In this document: positions 1 through 9,599 of the stretch, in pieces | Position numbering within the stretch: position 1 is the first letter of the stretch | How the letters are laid out: every line of letters starts with the position of its first letter | Program-made: the position numbers and the translations under genes | The notes under the pieces: generated by a model | What the model was told of the DNA's origin: nothing | Databases searched by the model: none | The model's input: only the letters and a program-made list of their open reading frames with translations | From: Paenarthrobacter sp. GOM3 | Lineage (GTDB): Bacteria > Actinomycetota > Actinomycetes > Actinomycetales > Micrococcaceae | Length of the DNA stretch: 64,000 bases | Direction of reading: 5' to 3' | Assembly: GCF_018215265.2 (NCBI RefSeq) | Contig: NZ_CP136562.1 | Span: 3,100,001-3,164,000, forward strand

Positions 1-1275
1 GGCCGCCCCCGGCGTCAGCTCGTGGGGCTGGGAGGCAATCGCGGTGGCCTCCGCAGTGATGGCACCCTGCCAGGCAGTGACCGGCAACGCCAACAACGCG
101 CCGCAGGAGGCAATCACGACGGCGGCACGCCATGACCGTACGTCCGGCCACTTCCAGCGTCGCAATGGTTGTTCGACATACCTGGTGGTGGCCACCGCAA
201 GCACTGCGGCAGCCGCCATGATTCCCATGCCTTCCAGGATGCTGGGCGTGGTGGTCCCGGAGGCGAGCAGGAAGAACACGAGGATGGGCCAGTGCCACAG
301 GTAAAGGGCATAGGAGATGCCCCCCACTTTGACCAGCGGACGGGAACTGAGTATCCGGTCAACGCCCCAACGGCTGCCGCTCTGGCCGGCGACGATGACG
401 GCCGCGGCGGCGAGGGTGGGCCAGAGGGCTACGAAACCCGGGAAGGAGCGGTCCACCGTGAGCAGCAGCCCGCAGGAGAGCATGGCTGCGATGCCGGCCC
501 AGCCAAGGAAAACCCGGAACCGACGTCCTGGATTCAGGTAGGGCAGGGCCAGGGCAAGCAAAGAACCCAGGGCGAACTCCCACAGTCGGGCGCGCGTGTC
601 GAAGTAGGCGTAGGCCTGGTTGCTGTAGGTCTCTTCGATGGAGAACAGGAGCGAAGCCACGAACACCACGGCGAACGCCAGGAAAAGCAACTGCCGGTGG
701 CCAACGGCTTTGCGCTGCGGAAACCGCCTGGCCAAGTGAGGCTGCAGCAGTGCAACGCCGGCAAAGATCAGCGGCCACAGAATGAACACCTGGCCCTGCA
801 CGGACAGCGACCAGAAGTGCTGGAGCGGGCTCGCATCCACGTGCTGCTGGGCGTAGTAATCCACCGCGAAAGCTGCAAGCTGCCAATTTTGCCGGTACAG
901 GAGGGAAGCCCACGCCTCCGTGAGGACATCGGGCCAACGGCTCTGCGGGATAAGCGCCCACGTGCCGGCCAGGACGGCCAGCAACACCACGACGACGGCG
1001 GGCAGCAACCGCTTGAACACGTGCAGCCAGTGCTGCACAAGGCGCAAGGGCCGATTTGCCTCAAGCTTGCGGGTGAAGGACAACGTCAACAGGAACGCTG
1101 AGATCAGCAGGAAAACATCCACACCGCCGGACACCTTGCCAAGCCAGATATGGTAGGCGGCCACCATGACCACAGCCAAGGCGCGCAGGCCCTGGACTTC
1201 CGGACGGAAGCGGCGTTCCGGCGTCGTGGTTTCCGCGGTTCCTGATGCAGCCGCGCTGCCCTGGGTCTCCATCAT
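1..1275 (-). CDS. Acyltransferase-3 family membrane protein (3' end outside window)
   Basis: Partial gene: the reading frame is open from its start to base 1, so the C-terminus lies outside the window (425 codons seen). The product resembles OafA/YrhL-type O-acyltransferases, which move acyl groups across the membrane onto cell-surface polymers. Visible marks are the N-terminal stretch RFRPEVQGLRALAV, a conserved His in AAYHIWLG, GGVDVFLLISAFLLT, and about ten hydrophobic segments ending near residue 400. It closely resembles the upstream gene at 1272-3335, whose C-terminal SGNH domain probably also exists here beyond the edge. The ATG overlaps the stop of that gene (ATGA), so the two are probably translationally coupled. 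A second ATG follows immediately (1272). The acylated substrate cannot be told from sequence. Confidence 0.88.
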   Translation of the reverse strand, partial: MMETQGSAAASGTAETTTPERRFRPEVQGLRALAVVMVAAYHIWLGKVSGGVDVFLLISAFLLTLSFTRKLEANRPLRLVQHWLHVFKRLLPAVVVVLLAVLAGTWALIPQSRWPDVLTEAWASLLYRQNWQLAAFAVDYYAQQHVDASPLQHFWSLSVQGQVFILWPLIFAGVALLQPHLARRFPQRKAVGHRQLLFLAFAVVFVASLLFSIEETYSNQAYAYFDTRARLWEFALGSLLALALPYLNPGRRFRVFLGWAGIAAMLSCGLLLTVDRSFPGFVALWPTLAAAAVIVAGQSGSRWGVDRILSSRPLVKVGGISYALYLWHWPILVFFLLASGTTTPSILEGMGIMAAAAVLAVATTRYVEQPLRRWKWPDVRSWRAAVVIASCGALLALPVTAWQGAITAEATAIASQPHELTPGAA

Positions 1276-3335
1276 TCTTGCCACCCGGTCGCGGCAAACC
1301 ACCTCTCGTCGAGCATATCGGCCATGCTCTTCACATACGTTTTGGTCAAGTGGTTGTCATCCAGGTAGACGAATGTGTTACCAACAATGGGAGGACAGTA
1401 GGTTTCGTCGCATATCAGGTCGGTCATGTCCAACACGAAGAGGTCCTGATACTTGCCCATGACCGCGTCGAAGGGACTCTGCGCCGCCAGCACATCTGAT
1501 TTCAACGGTCGGCAGTCAGGGCTGTCCGGCCCCTTGGAAAGCGTGCAATCCGTGAGGCTGTACGTGAACCGGGGGTTGTCACGCATCGCTACCACCTGGG
1601 TACCCACGGCGTTGACCTCGGGAATGAGTTCCTCGAACCCGTGTGTCAACTGCTCATCCGGAGTCGAGGGAGTCGCTGCGGTTCCCACCATGAAAACAGC
1701 ATCCGGTGGGTGGGCCTCTATGTGGCTCAGAACCTCGCGGTTGAACTCGTTGCACACCGGGTCCGCATCCGGATTGTCAGTCATGAAAGGGCACGCCCCG
1801 TAAAGTATGGCGTAAAGCCGCCAATGGTGTTGCTCCGCCAGCACCCCAACAGCCTCAAGCCATTGCTGGGAATGCGAATTGCCAACAACCAGCACGGTCT
1901 TGGTTGCGTCATCTCCCACGTTGTTCTGCTGGCAGTTCTCCTGCAGCAGTGACGATTCAGGCTTGGTGTCGCCGGAGCACGACTCCGTCAGGTGCGCCCA
2001 GTCCGAGGGCAGCTGTTCCGCGGTAGGCAGCGTCATGGCGTTCTCGCCCACCTGGTTCACGTATCCGGGCAGGAGGGCCTGGGCTCCAGGGTTATCGAAA
2101 GCCGCCTGTGCCTGGGCCGCCTTCAGGTCCAGGTCCTGCTTGTACTGGAAACCCAGGAGGGGCGCACACGCCACGGCCAGGCAGGCAGCGATAGCAATGG
2201 CTGAGCGGCGGCGCTTCACTTCGGGCCATTTCCATTCCCGGAACGGCTTCTCCACGTACTTGGTGGTGAGGAAGGCCAGGACCAACGCCAGCGCGATGAT
2301 CAGAGTTCCGGAGAGCCAGCCGGCATGGTCCTTGCCGCTCCAGGCCAAGGCAATCACCAGAATGGGCCAGTGCCAAAGGTAGAGGGCGTAGGAGTTGTCA
2401 CCCAGCCGGACCAGGAACCGGGAGCTCAGGATCCTGTCAACGCCCAGGCGGCTGCCCGTCTGGCCAGCGGCGATCACGGCGACTGCAGCCAAGGTTGGCC
2501 AGAGAGCAACGAATCCCGGGAAGGCGGTCTGGACCTGCAGCAGGATGCCGCAACTCAACATCGCGGCCACGCCGATCCAGCCCATCACCACGCGGACTGG
2601 CTTGGCGAAGTTCAGGCCAGGCAGGACCAGCGCAAGCAATGTTCCCAACGCGAATTCCCACAACCGGGCGAAAGTATCGAAATACGCCACAGCTTGGTTA
2701 TTGGCCGTGAAAATGATGGAGTACGCCAGCGAGACAACGAAGATGATCGCAAAGACGTAGGCGAGCGTGGCACGGTACCTGAGGCTGAAGCGCCGGCACA
2801 GGAGCGCCACGGAGGCGAAAATCACGGGCCACAGAATGAAGACCTGGCCCTGGATGGAAAGCGACCAGAAGTGCTGCAACGGGCTCGCCAGGCTGTGGTC
2901 CGCAGCGTAGTAATCAACGGCCAGGCCCTGCAGGAGCCAGTTCTCGTAGTAGAACAGCGAGGCCCACCCTTGGTTGACCACCTCGACCCAGCGGGTGGCC
3001 GGCAGGAAGACGAAGCTGGCCGCAAGCGTGGCCAGGAGGACGACCACGACGGCGGGAAGCAGGCGGCGGAACAGGTGCAGCCAGTGCCGCAGGAGGTCCA
3101 TCGGCCGGCGTTGTTTGTAGCGTCCTGTGAACTGCAAGGTCATGAGGAACGCCGAGATGAGGAGGAACACATCCACGCCTCCGGAGACCCGTCCGATCCA
3201 GACGTGGTAACTCACCACCATCAGGACAGCGAGCGACCTCAGACCCTGTATTTCGGGGCGGAACTTCGACTTTCCAACGGGTCCCGAAGCCCGCCTGCCG
3301 GGTCGGGCAGGGGCTGGGGTCGTTGGCATAGTCAC
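1272..3335 (-). CDS. SGNH-domain acyltransferase-3 membrane protein
   Basis: A 687-residue OafA/YrhL-type O-acyltransferase. Residues from about 20 to 390 form the multi-pass acyltransferase-3 domain (FRPEIQGLRSLAV, VSYHVWIGR, GGVDVFLLISAFLMT). The C-terminal part from about 470 is an extracytoplasmic SGNH hydrolase-like domain with block I as GNSHS (GDSH is more usual) and a terminal D-x-x-H motif (DDNHL). Such fusions acetylate or acylate wall polymers or exopolysaccharides. The chosen GTG start has GAGGAA nine bases upstream; an ATG two codons later (3329) is an alternative, and the frame stays open upstream to 3440. It heads a coupled pair with the paralogue at 1-1275 and is divergent from the DUF389 gene. 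Confidence 0.88.
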   Translation of the reverse strand: MTMPTTPAPARPGRRASGPVGKSKFRPEIQGLRSLAVLMVVSYHVWIGRVSGGVDVFLLISAFLMTLQFTGRYKQRRPMDLLRHWLHLFRRLLPAVVVVLLATLAASFVFLPATRWVEVVNQGWASLFYYENWLLQGLAVDYYAADHSLASPLQHFWSLSIQGQVFILWPVIFASVALLCRRFSLRYRATLAYVFAIIFVVSLAYSIIFTANNQAVAYFDTFARLWEFALGTLLALVLPGLNFAKPVRVVMGWIGVAAMLSCGILLQVQTAFPGFVALWPTLAAVAVIAAGQTGSRLGVDRILSSRFLVRLGDNSYALYLWHWPILVIALAWSGKDHAGWLSGTLIIALALVLAFLTTKYVEKPFREWKWPEVKRRRSAIAIAACLAVACAPLLGFQYKQDLDLKAAQAQAAFDNPGAQALLPGYVNQVGENAMTLPTAEQLPSDWAHLTESCSGDTKPESSLLQENCQQNNVGDDATKTVLVVGNSHSQQWLEAVGVLAEQHHWRLYAILYGACPFMTDNPDADPVCNEFNREVLSHIEAHPPDAVFMVGTAATPSTPDEQLTHGFEELIPEVNAVGTQVVAMRDNPRFTYSLTDCTLSKGPDSPDCRPLKSDVLAAQSPFDAVMGKYQDLFVLDMTDLICDETYCPPIVGNTFVYLDDNHLTKTYVKSMADMLDERWFAATGWQE

Positions 3336-3556
3336 GTTAGGCAGTTCCTCAAAGCTGTGGCACAAAGCATCCATCATACGCGGTCCGGCCGCGCCAACCC
3401 AGTTGGGTCGGTGTTCCTGACTGCCTTCCAATGCCCCCATTAGCGCAGGTTCAGCTATGCATCTTCCCAGCCTTGGCTGTGCGTCGCCTGTGCCCGTTGC
3501 ACCATCCGGCCCATCCCGGGAACTACGCTAAAGCCTGATGCAATGGAGGGAACGCC

Positions 3557-4543
3557 ATGATTGTCCAGTTGCGCCTGTGCGTGCCGGCGGAGTTGTCTGA
3601 GTCAATTCTTAAGTGCTGCCTGGAGCAGAACGGAGCCGCGGAAACAGCACTCCACAAGGGCGCTTCCGTGGAACCGCCCGGAGACGTGATAACAGTCCAA
3701 ATCGCCCGGGAATCCGCGGAAGAGCTGATTGAAAGGCTGCACTCCCTCAATCTTCCGGAGCTTGGTTCCATCTCCGTTTCCTCGCCGGACCTTGTCCTTT
3801 CCACGCGCGCGGATGCCGCTGAAGCGTCCGCTCCCGGGGAATCCGCCGATTCCGTCATCTGGGACGAGGTATCCCGGCAAACCGGGGAGGACTCGAAACT
3901 GACATGGAGCTATCTCGCGTTCCTCATCATTGCGGCGCAGTTGGCAGCAATAGGAATTGTGACCGATTCCACCATCGCCATCGTGGGTGCGATGGTGGTC
4001 GGCCCCGAGTTCGGCCCCCTTGCCGCGTTATCGGTGGGACTGGTGGAACGGAAGTGGCGCCTGGTGCGGAGTTCATTGCTGGCCCTCGGCGTCGGATTCC
4101 CCGTAGCGATGGCTGTGACGGCAGCAGCAGCGTGGTTGTCTGTCCCGCTGGGCTTGTTTCCCGCTGACGCTTTGGACCAGGGGTCCGCGGTGGAGTTCAT
4201 CTATCACCCTGGACCCTATTCACTTATTGTGGCCGCCCTCGCCGGGGCGGCCGGAATGCTGTCCATGATCAGCCACAGGTCTTCAGCCCTAGTGGGCGTA
4301 TTTATCTCCGTCACCACTGTCCCTGCGGCCGGCTATGTTGCCGTAGCTCTCGTCCTGGGCGAATACAGCAAGGCCGCGGGGTCGGCGATGCAGCTGGCCC
4401 TGAACCTCGTGGGCATCGTGGCAGCTGCCGCCGCGGTGCTGGTGTTCTACCGGCTCATCGGCAAGCGCGCATCCTCGGTCCGGCGGCCTACTGCTCCCAC
4501 GGCTACCGCGCGACGATTCGGCGCAATCCGGCGGGCCAAGTAG
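3557..4543 (+). CDS. DUF389 (TIGR00341-like) membrane protein
   Basis: A 328-residue protein. The soluble N-terminal domain of about 115 residues is followed by five or six hydrophobic segments (WSYLAFLIIAAQLAAIGI, IAIVGAMVVGPEFGPLAALS, LALGVGFPVAMAVTAAAAW, SLIVAALAGAAGMLSM, LVGIVAAAAAVLVFYRLIG). The motif GAMVVGPEFGPLAAL is typical of DUF389. The family has no established biochemical role. The start is supported by GGAGGG six bases upstream of the ATG. The gene is divergent from the acyltransferase pair, convergent with groEL, and is followed by the 32-bp tandem repeat. Confidence 0.85.
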   Translation: MIVQLRLCVPAELSESILKCCLEQNGAAETALHKGASVEPPGDVITVQIARESAEELIERLHSLNLPELGSISVSSPDLVLSTRADAAEASAPGESADSVIWDEVSRQTGEDSKLTWSYLAFLIIAAQLAAIGIVTDSTIAIVGAMVVGPEFGPLAALSVGLVERKWRLVRSSLLALGVGFPVAMAVTAAAAWLSVPLGLFPADALDQGSAVEFIYHPGPYSLIVAALAGAAGMLSMISHRSSALVGVFISVTTVPAAGYVAVALVLGEYSKAAGSAMQLALNLVGIVAAAAAVLVFYRLIGKRASSVRRPTAPTATARRFGAIRRAK

Positions 4544-4560
4544 CTGGCTGCTGGGGCCAA

Positions 4561-4670
4561 ACCCTCCACCACATCCCACCCCCTTCAACCCAACCCTCCA
4601 CCACATCCCACCCCCTTCAACCCAACGCTCCACCACATCCCACCCACTTCAGCCCGACCCTCCACCACAC
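4561..4670. repeat. 32-bp tandem repeat, about 3.4 copies
   Basis: Units start at 4561, 4593, 4625 and 4657 (the last partial). The first two are identical over all 32 bases; the third has several substitutions. The repeat is C-rich on the plus strand, and across the junction of units 1 and 2 the minus strand has four G-runs (4575-4577, 4579-4583, 4589-4591, 4594-4596) separated by short spacers. It lies in the gap between the convergent DUF389 and groEL genes. Confidence 0.9.
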
Positions 4671-4696
4671 CCGGGACGTGAGAGAGCGTGCACAGC

Positions 4697-4730
4697 AAAA
4701 AACCCCGGCCACAATGACGTGGCCGGGGTT
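4697..4730 (-). terminator. Rho-independent terminator of groESL
   Basis: A perfect 12-bp stem (4701-4712 with 4719-4730, AACCCCGGCCAC arm) with a 6-base loop, followed on the minus strand by six T's. It lies 17 bases past the groEL stop. Confidence 0.9.
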
Positions 4731-4746
4731 CTTTGGAGCAGGCAGC

Positions 4747-6372
<1,626 letters not shown>

Positions 6373-6385
6373 TCAAGACAGAAAA

Positions 6386-6434
6386 CCCGCACCGCTGTCG
6401 GGTCGGAATGATTCCAACGCGGCGGCGGTGCGGG
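6386..6434 (-). other. Hairpin between groES and groEL
   Basis: A perfect 10-bp inverted repeat (6386-6395 CCCGCACCGC with 6425-6434) with a 29-base loop that itself contains a small palindrome (GGAATGATTCC). On the minus strand the arm is followed by TTTTC. It could be a weak attenuator or an RNA-processing site that sets the groES:groEL ratio. Confidence 0.6.
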
Positions 6435-6444
6435 CTCCGGGAAG

Positions 6445-6741
6445 TTACTTTACGACGATCGCAAGGACGTCGCGGGCGGACAGAACGAGGTACTCGTTGC
6501 CGCCGGTCTTGACTTCGGTTCCACCGTACTTGGAGTAGATGACGACGTCGCCAACGGTTACGTCAACCGGCACGCGGTTGCCGTTGTCATCGAAGCGGCC
6601 GGGGCCGATTGCAACAACTTCGCCTTCCTGCGGCTTCTCCTGTGCGGAGTCCGGAATAACCAGGCCGGAAGCCGTGGTCTGCTCTGCTTCGAGCGGGCGA
6701 ACAACAATACGATCCTCAAGAGGCTTAATCGAGACCGACAC
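6445..6741 (-). CDS. groES: Co-chaperonin GroES (Hsp10)
   Basis: The 98-residue lid of the GroEL chamber. The sequence begins [15 protein letters not shown] and contains the mobile-loop region with SGLVIPD and the roof segment [10 protein letters not shown], ending in [11 protein letters not shown]. The frame is open upstream to an ATG at 6771, but the GTG at 6741 has AAGGAG seven bases before it and gives the normal family N-terminus, so it is preferred. It is the first gene of the groES-groEL operon, downstream of two CIRCE operators. Confidence 0.96.
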   Translation of the reverse strand: MSVSIKPLEDRIVVRPLEAEQTTASGLVIPDSAQEKPQEGEVVAIGPGRFDDNGNRVPVDVTVGDVVIYSKYGGTEVKTGGNEYLVLSARDVLAIVVK

Positions 6742-6837
6742 TCGGACTCTCCTTTTCATGAGCTGATTCATGGACTAAGAACTAGGGTGCCGGGGCGTGC
6801 AACCGTCGTCGCGGTGCCGGAGGAACGCCTGGCGTGG

Positions 6838-6864
6838 TTAGCACCCTCCGGGGGAGAGTGCTAA
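6838..6864. promoter_or_regulatory. CIRCE element 1 (HrcA operator)
   Basis: The inverted repeat TTAGCACCC-N9-GAGTGCTAA differs from the CIRCE consensus (TTAGCACTC-N9-GAGTGCTAA) at one position. It lies just downstream of the groES promoter, where HrcA binding would block transcription. Confidence 0.93.
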
Positions 6865-6868
6865 TAAG

Positions 6869-6897
6869 ACTCTATGTAAGCGTTAGCACTCGGTCAA
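6869..6897 (-). promoter_or_regulatory. groESL sigma-70-type promoter
   Basis: On the minus strand, -35 TTGACC (6897-6892) is separated by exactly 17 bases from -10 TAGAGT (6874-6869). The -35 box falls inside the second CIRCE element and the first CIRCE lies just past the -10, so both operators overlap the core promoter region. Confidence 0.75.
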
Positions 6898-6909
6898 GGT
6901 GAGTGCCAG
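6883..6909. promoter_or_regulatory. CIRCE element 2 (HrcA operator)
   Basis: TTAGCACTC-N9-GAGTGCCAG: the left arm is perfect and the right arm has two mismatches to consensus. Its spacer overlaps the -35 box of the groESL promoter. Confidence 0.85.
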
Positions 6910-6933
6910 CATTTCGTCATCGGTGAACTCCGC

Positions 6934-7296
6934 TCACCGGCCGGTGAGGTCGTCCAGGTCGTAGTCTTCGCCGTCGTCGTCCCCATCCACGGGGGCGTTG
7001 CCGCGGTTCCGGTACAGCACTACTGCGGACAGGACAGCCACGACGCCGGAGATCACCAGGGCGATAATCCCGCCGATGCGGGCGCCGCTGTAGAGGTCGC
7101 GGATCTCCCGTGCTTCGTCGGTGGCATCGTTGACGCTCTTGCCGGTGACGGAGTACGCGGCCGCATTGAAGGAGTCCAGGGCCAGGATGATGATGAGCAG
7201 GGCTATGCAGACCACGGCTATCACGATGCCCGCAATAAGTGCGGGACGGGCATATTTGGTGATGCGGGACGGCTGTGCGGCTGCGTTGTCTTCCAT
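6934..7296 (-). CDS. Small two-helix membrane protein, unknown function
   Basis: A 120-residue protein with two predicted membrane helices (PALIAGIVIAVVCIALLIIILAL and GGIIALVISGVVAVLSAVVLY), about 30 residues between them, and a very acidic C-terminus (DGDDDGEDYDLDD). I do not recognise a named family. The ATG at 7296 is preferred over a GTG at 7323. The gene is upstream of groES in the same direction but separated by the CIRCE promoter, and is divergent from the methyltransferase gene. No function is assigned. Confidence 0.65.
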   Translation of the reverse strand: MEDNAAAQPSRITKYARPALIAGIVIAVVCIALLIIILALDSFNAAAYSVTGKSVNDATDEAREIRDLYSGARIGGIIALVISGVVAVLSAVVLYRNRGNAPVDGDDDGEDYDLDDLTGR

Positions 7297-7363
7297 GAAA
7301 ACAACCCTATCTGGCCGATTCACCAGTCACGCTGTCATATCCTGCGACGTTAGGCTTGATCCC

Positions 7364-8590
7364 ATGCCTCATGCACCGCAGGAACAGATCGCGCCCTTGC
7401 TGACCACCGAAGGATGGGAACTTCTTGCCTCACTGGGGCCGTACAAGGAAGCCGATGCATTCAGCGTTAATGCCGACCTCCGGAAGGCAGGCCACTCCCC
7501 CGAACTTGTGGCCGCCGTCCTGACCCAGTCCCGCCTGCGGACCCGGGCCGAGGCCAAGTTCGGTGAATTTGCCCGCCAGATGCTGTTCACGCAGGCGGGC
7601 TTGGAGCAGGCCACCCGCTTGAACGTCGCTGCCCGGCACGCCGAGCGTTTTGCCACGGCAGGTGTTGCGCACGTCGCGGACCTCGGTTGCGGCTTGGGCG
7701 CCGACTCCATGGCAATGGCTTCCATGGACATCGCTGTGACCGCCGTGGAGATGGATGAGACCACTGCTGCCTGCGCGACGATCAACCTGATCCCCTTCCC
7801 GCACGCGACGGTGGTGCACGCGGACGCTACCTCCGTTGAGCTGGACGGCATTGACGGAGTCTGGCTGGATCCCGCCCGTCGCACCACATCCACTTCGGGA
7901 ACAAAGCGGATTTGGGACCCCGAGGCCTTCTCTCCCCCTTTGTCGTTCGTGGAAAGCCTGGCCGCTACCGGGCGTGCCATTGGCGTCAAAATGGGTCCGG
8001 GCATCCCGCACGATTCCGTGCCTAAGGGTTGCGAGGCCCAGTGGGTTTCCGTCGGGGGCGACGTCACCGAGGTAACGCTGTGGTTCAACGCGGTGGCGCG
8101 ACCCGGGGTGCGGCGTGCGGCGCTGGTCCTCGGCAGCCAGGGGGCTGCCGAAATCACCAGCGGCGAGGATTTCGACGGCGGTCCGGTAGCCGCCGTCGGG
8201 CCGGTGGAAAGCTTCCTGTACGAACCGGATGGGGCGGTGATCCGCGCGGGCCTGGTAGCCGATGTCGCAGAACGCCTTGGCGGTCACCTGGTGGATGAGC
8301 ACATCGCCTACATTTGCGCTCCAGGGTTGCATGACACCCCGTTTGCCCGCGCCTACAAGGTGCTTGAGGTCATGCCGTACAACGTCAAGGCCCTGAAAGC
8401 CTGGGTAAAGAGCAACGGCATCACCGTGCTGGACATCAAGAAGCGCGGTACAGCGGTGACCCCCGAAGAGCTAAGGAAGCAGTTGCTTCCCGCCAAGCCC
8501 GGCAAGGGCAAAGCGAAAACAGCCACCCTGGTCCTCACCAGGATCGGCGAGGAACGAGTGGTTGTCGTGGTGGAGCCGGTGTCCGCCTAA
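7364..8590 (+). CDS. Class I SAM-dependent methyltransferase with THUMP-like C-terminus
   Basis: A 408-residue protein. Residues about 90-230 form a Rossmann methyltransferase core with motif I VADLGCGLGADS, an acidic ribose-binding end AVEMDE, and a post-core DGVWLDPARRT. The C-terminal 70 residues (MPYNVKALKAWVKSNGITVLDIKKRG) match the THUMP-like domain of this actinobacterial family, suggesting an RNA substrate, but the target is unknown. The ATG at 7364 is chosen because upstream codons in the open frame overlap the divergent membrane-protein gene and look non-coding. It converges on the shikimate-dehydrogenase-like gene with 4 bases between stops. Confidence 0.8.
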   Translation: MPHAPQEQIAPLLTTEGWELLASLGPYKEADAFSVNADLRKAGHSPELVAAVLTQSRLRTRAEAKFGEFARQMLFTQAGLEQATRLNVAARHAERFATAGVAHVADLGCGLGADSMAMASMDIAVTAVEMDETTAACATINLIPFPHATVVHADATSVELDGIDGVWLDPARRTTSTSGTKRIWDPEAFSPPLSFVESLAATGRAIGVKMGPGIPHDSVPKGCEAQWVSVGGDVTEVTLWFNAVARPGVRRAALVLGSQGAAEITSGEDFDGGPVAAVGPVESFLYEPDGAVIRAGLVADVAERLGGHLVDEHIAYICAPGLHDTPFARAYKVLEVMPYNVKALKAWVKSNGITVLDIKKRGTAVTPEELRKQLLPAKPGKGKAKTATLVLTRIGEERVVVVVEPVSA

Positions 8591-8594
8591 GGCT

Positions 8595-9407
8595 TCAGCG
8601 GCGCGAGAATTCAGAGGCTTCGCGCACCTGGCCGGGGGTCGGACGCACCCCCGTGTACAGGACGAATTGTTCTTCAGCCTGGATGGCGATGACCTCGGCA
8701 CCCGTGATCACCGGCTTGCCTGCTGAGCGCGCGGCAGTGATAAGCGGCGTCTCGGACGGCAGCGCAACGACGTCGAATACCACCTGCGCAGTTGCGATCG
8801 TCGCGTCATCGAAGGACTGCGCCGATTCGTCGGCACCTGCCATTCCCAACGGTGTGACGTTGATGATGAGGTCCGCCGTCGAGCCGTTGACGTCGTCCTG
8901 CCAGCCGAAACCGTAGAGGTCGGCGAGGGCGCGACCGGCAGTATCATTGCGGGCCACGATGGTGACAGCGGTGAAGCCCGCGTCGCGTAGCGCTGCCGCT
9001 ACGGCCTTGGCCATGCCGCCCGCTCCACGGAGCAGTACGGAGTGGCTGCTGGGGACCTCGTGGTCCTTCAAGAGCCGCGCTATGGCGATGTAGTCGGTGT
9101 TGTAGGCGGTGAGGACACCGTCGTCGTTCACTATGGTGTTCACCGAATCAATGGCTTTGGCCGACGGATCCATCACGTCAACCAGCGGGATGACGGCTTC
9201 CTTGTAGGGCATGGACACCGCGGCGCCCCGGATGGGGAGGCCGCGGATGCCCGCCACCGCGAGGGTGATGTCAGCTGGCGCGAACGCCTTATAGACAAAG
9301 TTCAAGCCGAGCAGATCGTACAGATAGTTGTGGAACCGGGTACCGATGTTGCTGGGCCGGGCCGCGAGCGAAATGCACAGGGACATGTCTTTGTTCAGGA
9401 TGGGCAT
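8595..9407 (-). CDS. Shikimate 5-dehydrogenase-like oxidoreductase
   Basis: A 270-residue protein of the AroE/YdiB superfamily, which reduces 3-dehydroshikimate or related quinate compounds with NAD(P)H. Visible features are the substrate-domain stretch GAAVSMPYKEAVIP, DSVNTIVNDDG, NTDYIA, the nucleotide-binding turn RGAGGMAKAVAAALR, and NVTPLGMAG. The N-terminal ISLAARPSNIGTRFHNYLY differs from canonical AroE, so it is probably a paralogue rather than the pathway enzyme. The ATG at 9407 is preferred; a TTG lies at 9422. It is 40 bases behind the alternative L36 gene on the same strand, so it may be the third gene of the zinc-responsive operon. Confidence 0.8.
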   Translation of the reverse strand: MPILNKDMSLCISLAARPSNIGTRFHNYLYDLLGLNFVYKAFAPADITLAVAGIRGLPIRGAAVSMPYKEAVIPLVDVMDPSAKAIDSVNTIVNDDGVLTAYNTDYIAIARLLKDHEVPSSHSVLLRGAGGMAKAVAAALRDAGFTAVTIVARNDTAGRALADLYGFGWQDDVNGSTADLIINVTPLGMAGADESAQSFDDATIATAQVVFDVVALPSETPLITAARSAGKPVITGAEVIAIQAEEQFVLYTGVRPTPGQVREASEFSRR

Positions 9408-9447
9408 CCACCCATTAAACAACGCCCTATGGATGCAGCACTGGGGA

Positions 9448-9570
9448 TCAGCCCTGCCGCGCCTTCATCCGCGGGTTGTTCTTGTTGATGACGAACGTGC
9501 GTCCACGCCTCCGGACGATCTGCGCTCCGGGGATCTTCTTGAGCGCACGCAGTGAGTTCCTGACCTTCAT
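9448..9570 (-). CDS. rpmJ: Alternative (zinc-independent) ribosomal protein L36
   Basis: A 40-residue L36: [39 protein letters not shown]. It has no cysteine, whereas the second L36 in this window (54108-54221) carries the zinc-ribbon cysteines. Such C-minus paralogues replace the zinc form on the ribosome during zinc starvation and are normally repressed by Zur. It lies 29 bases downstream of the CobW-like gene, with which it probably forms an operon. The start follows GGAGAAACACC. Confidence 0.95.
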   Translation of the reverse strand: MKVRNSLRALKKIPGAQIVRRRGRTFVINKNNPRMKARQG

Positions 9571-9599
9571 GGTGTTTCTCCTTTTGTTGGTGGTGGGGC

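Noticed and set aside
169..1101. A 310-codon plus-strand frame opposite the first acyltransferase
   Set aside because: Same reason: antisense shadow of a membrane protein gene.
2325..3443. A 372-codon plus-strand frame opposite the acyltransferase
   Set aside because: Antisense shadow rich in Gln/Gly/His with no family likeness.
4289..4636. A minus-strand frame running through the 32-bp repeats
   Set aside because: Gly/Trp/Val repeats come from translating the tandem repeat; it overlaps the DUF389 gene and has no ribosome site.
4561..4670. The 32-bp repeats as a CRISPR array
   Set aside because: The units abut without spacers and no cas genes are near.
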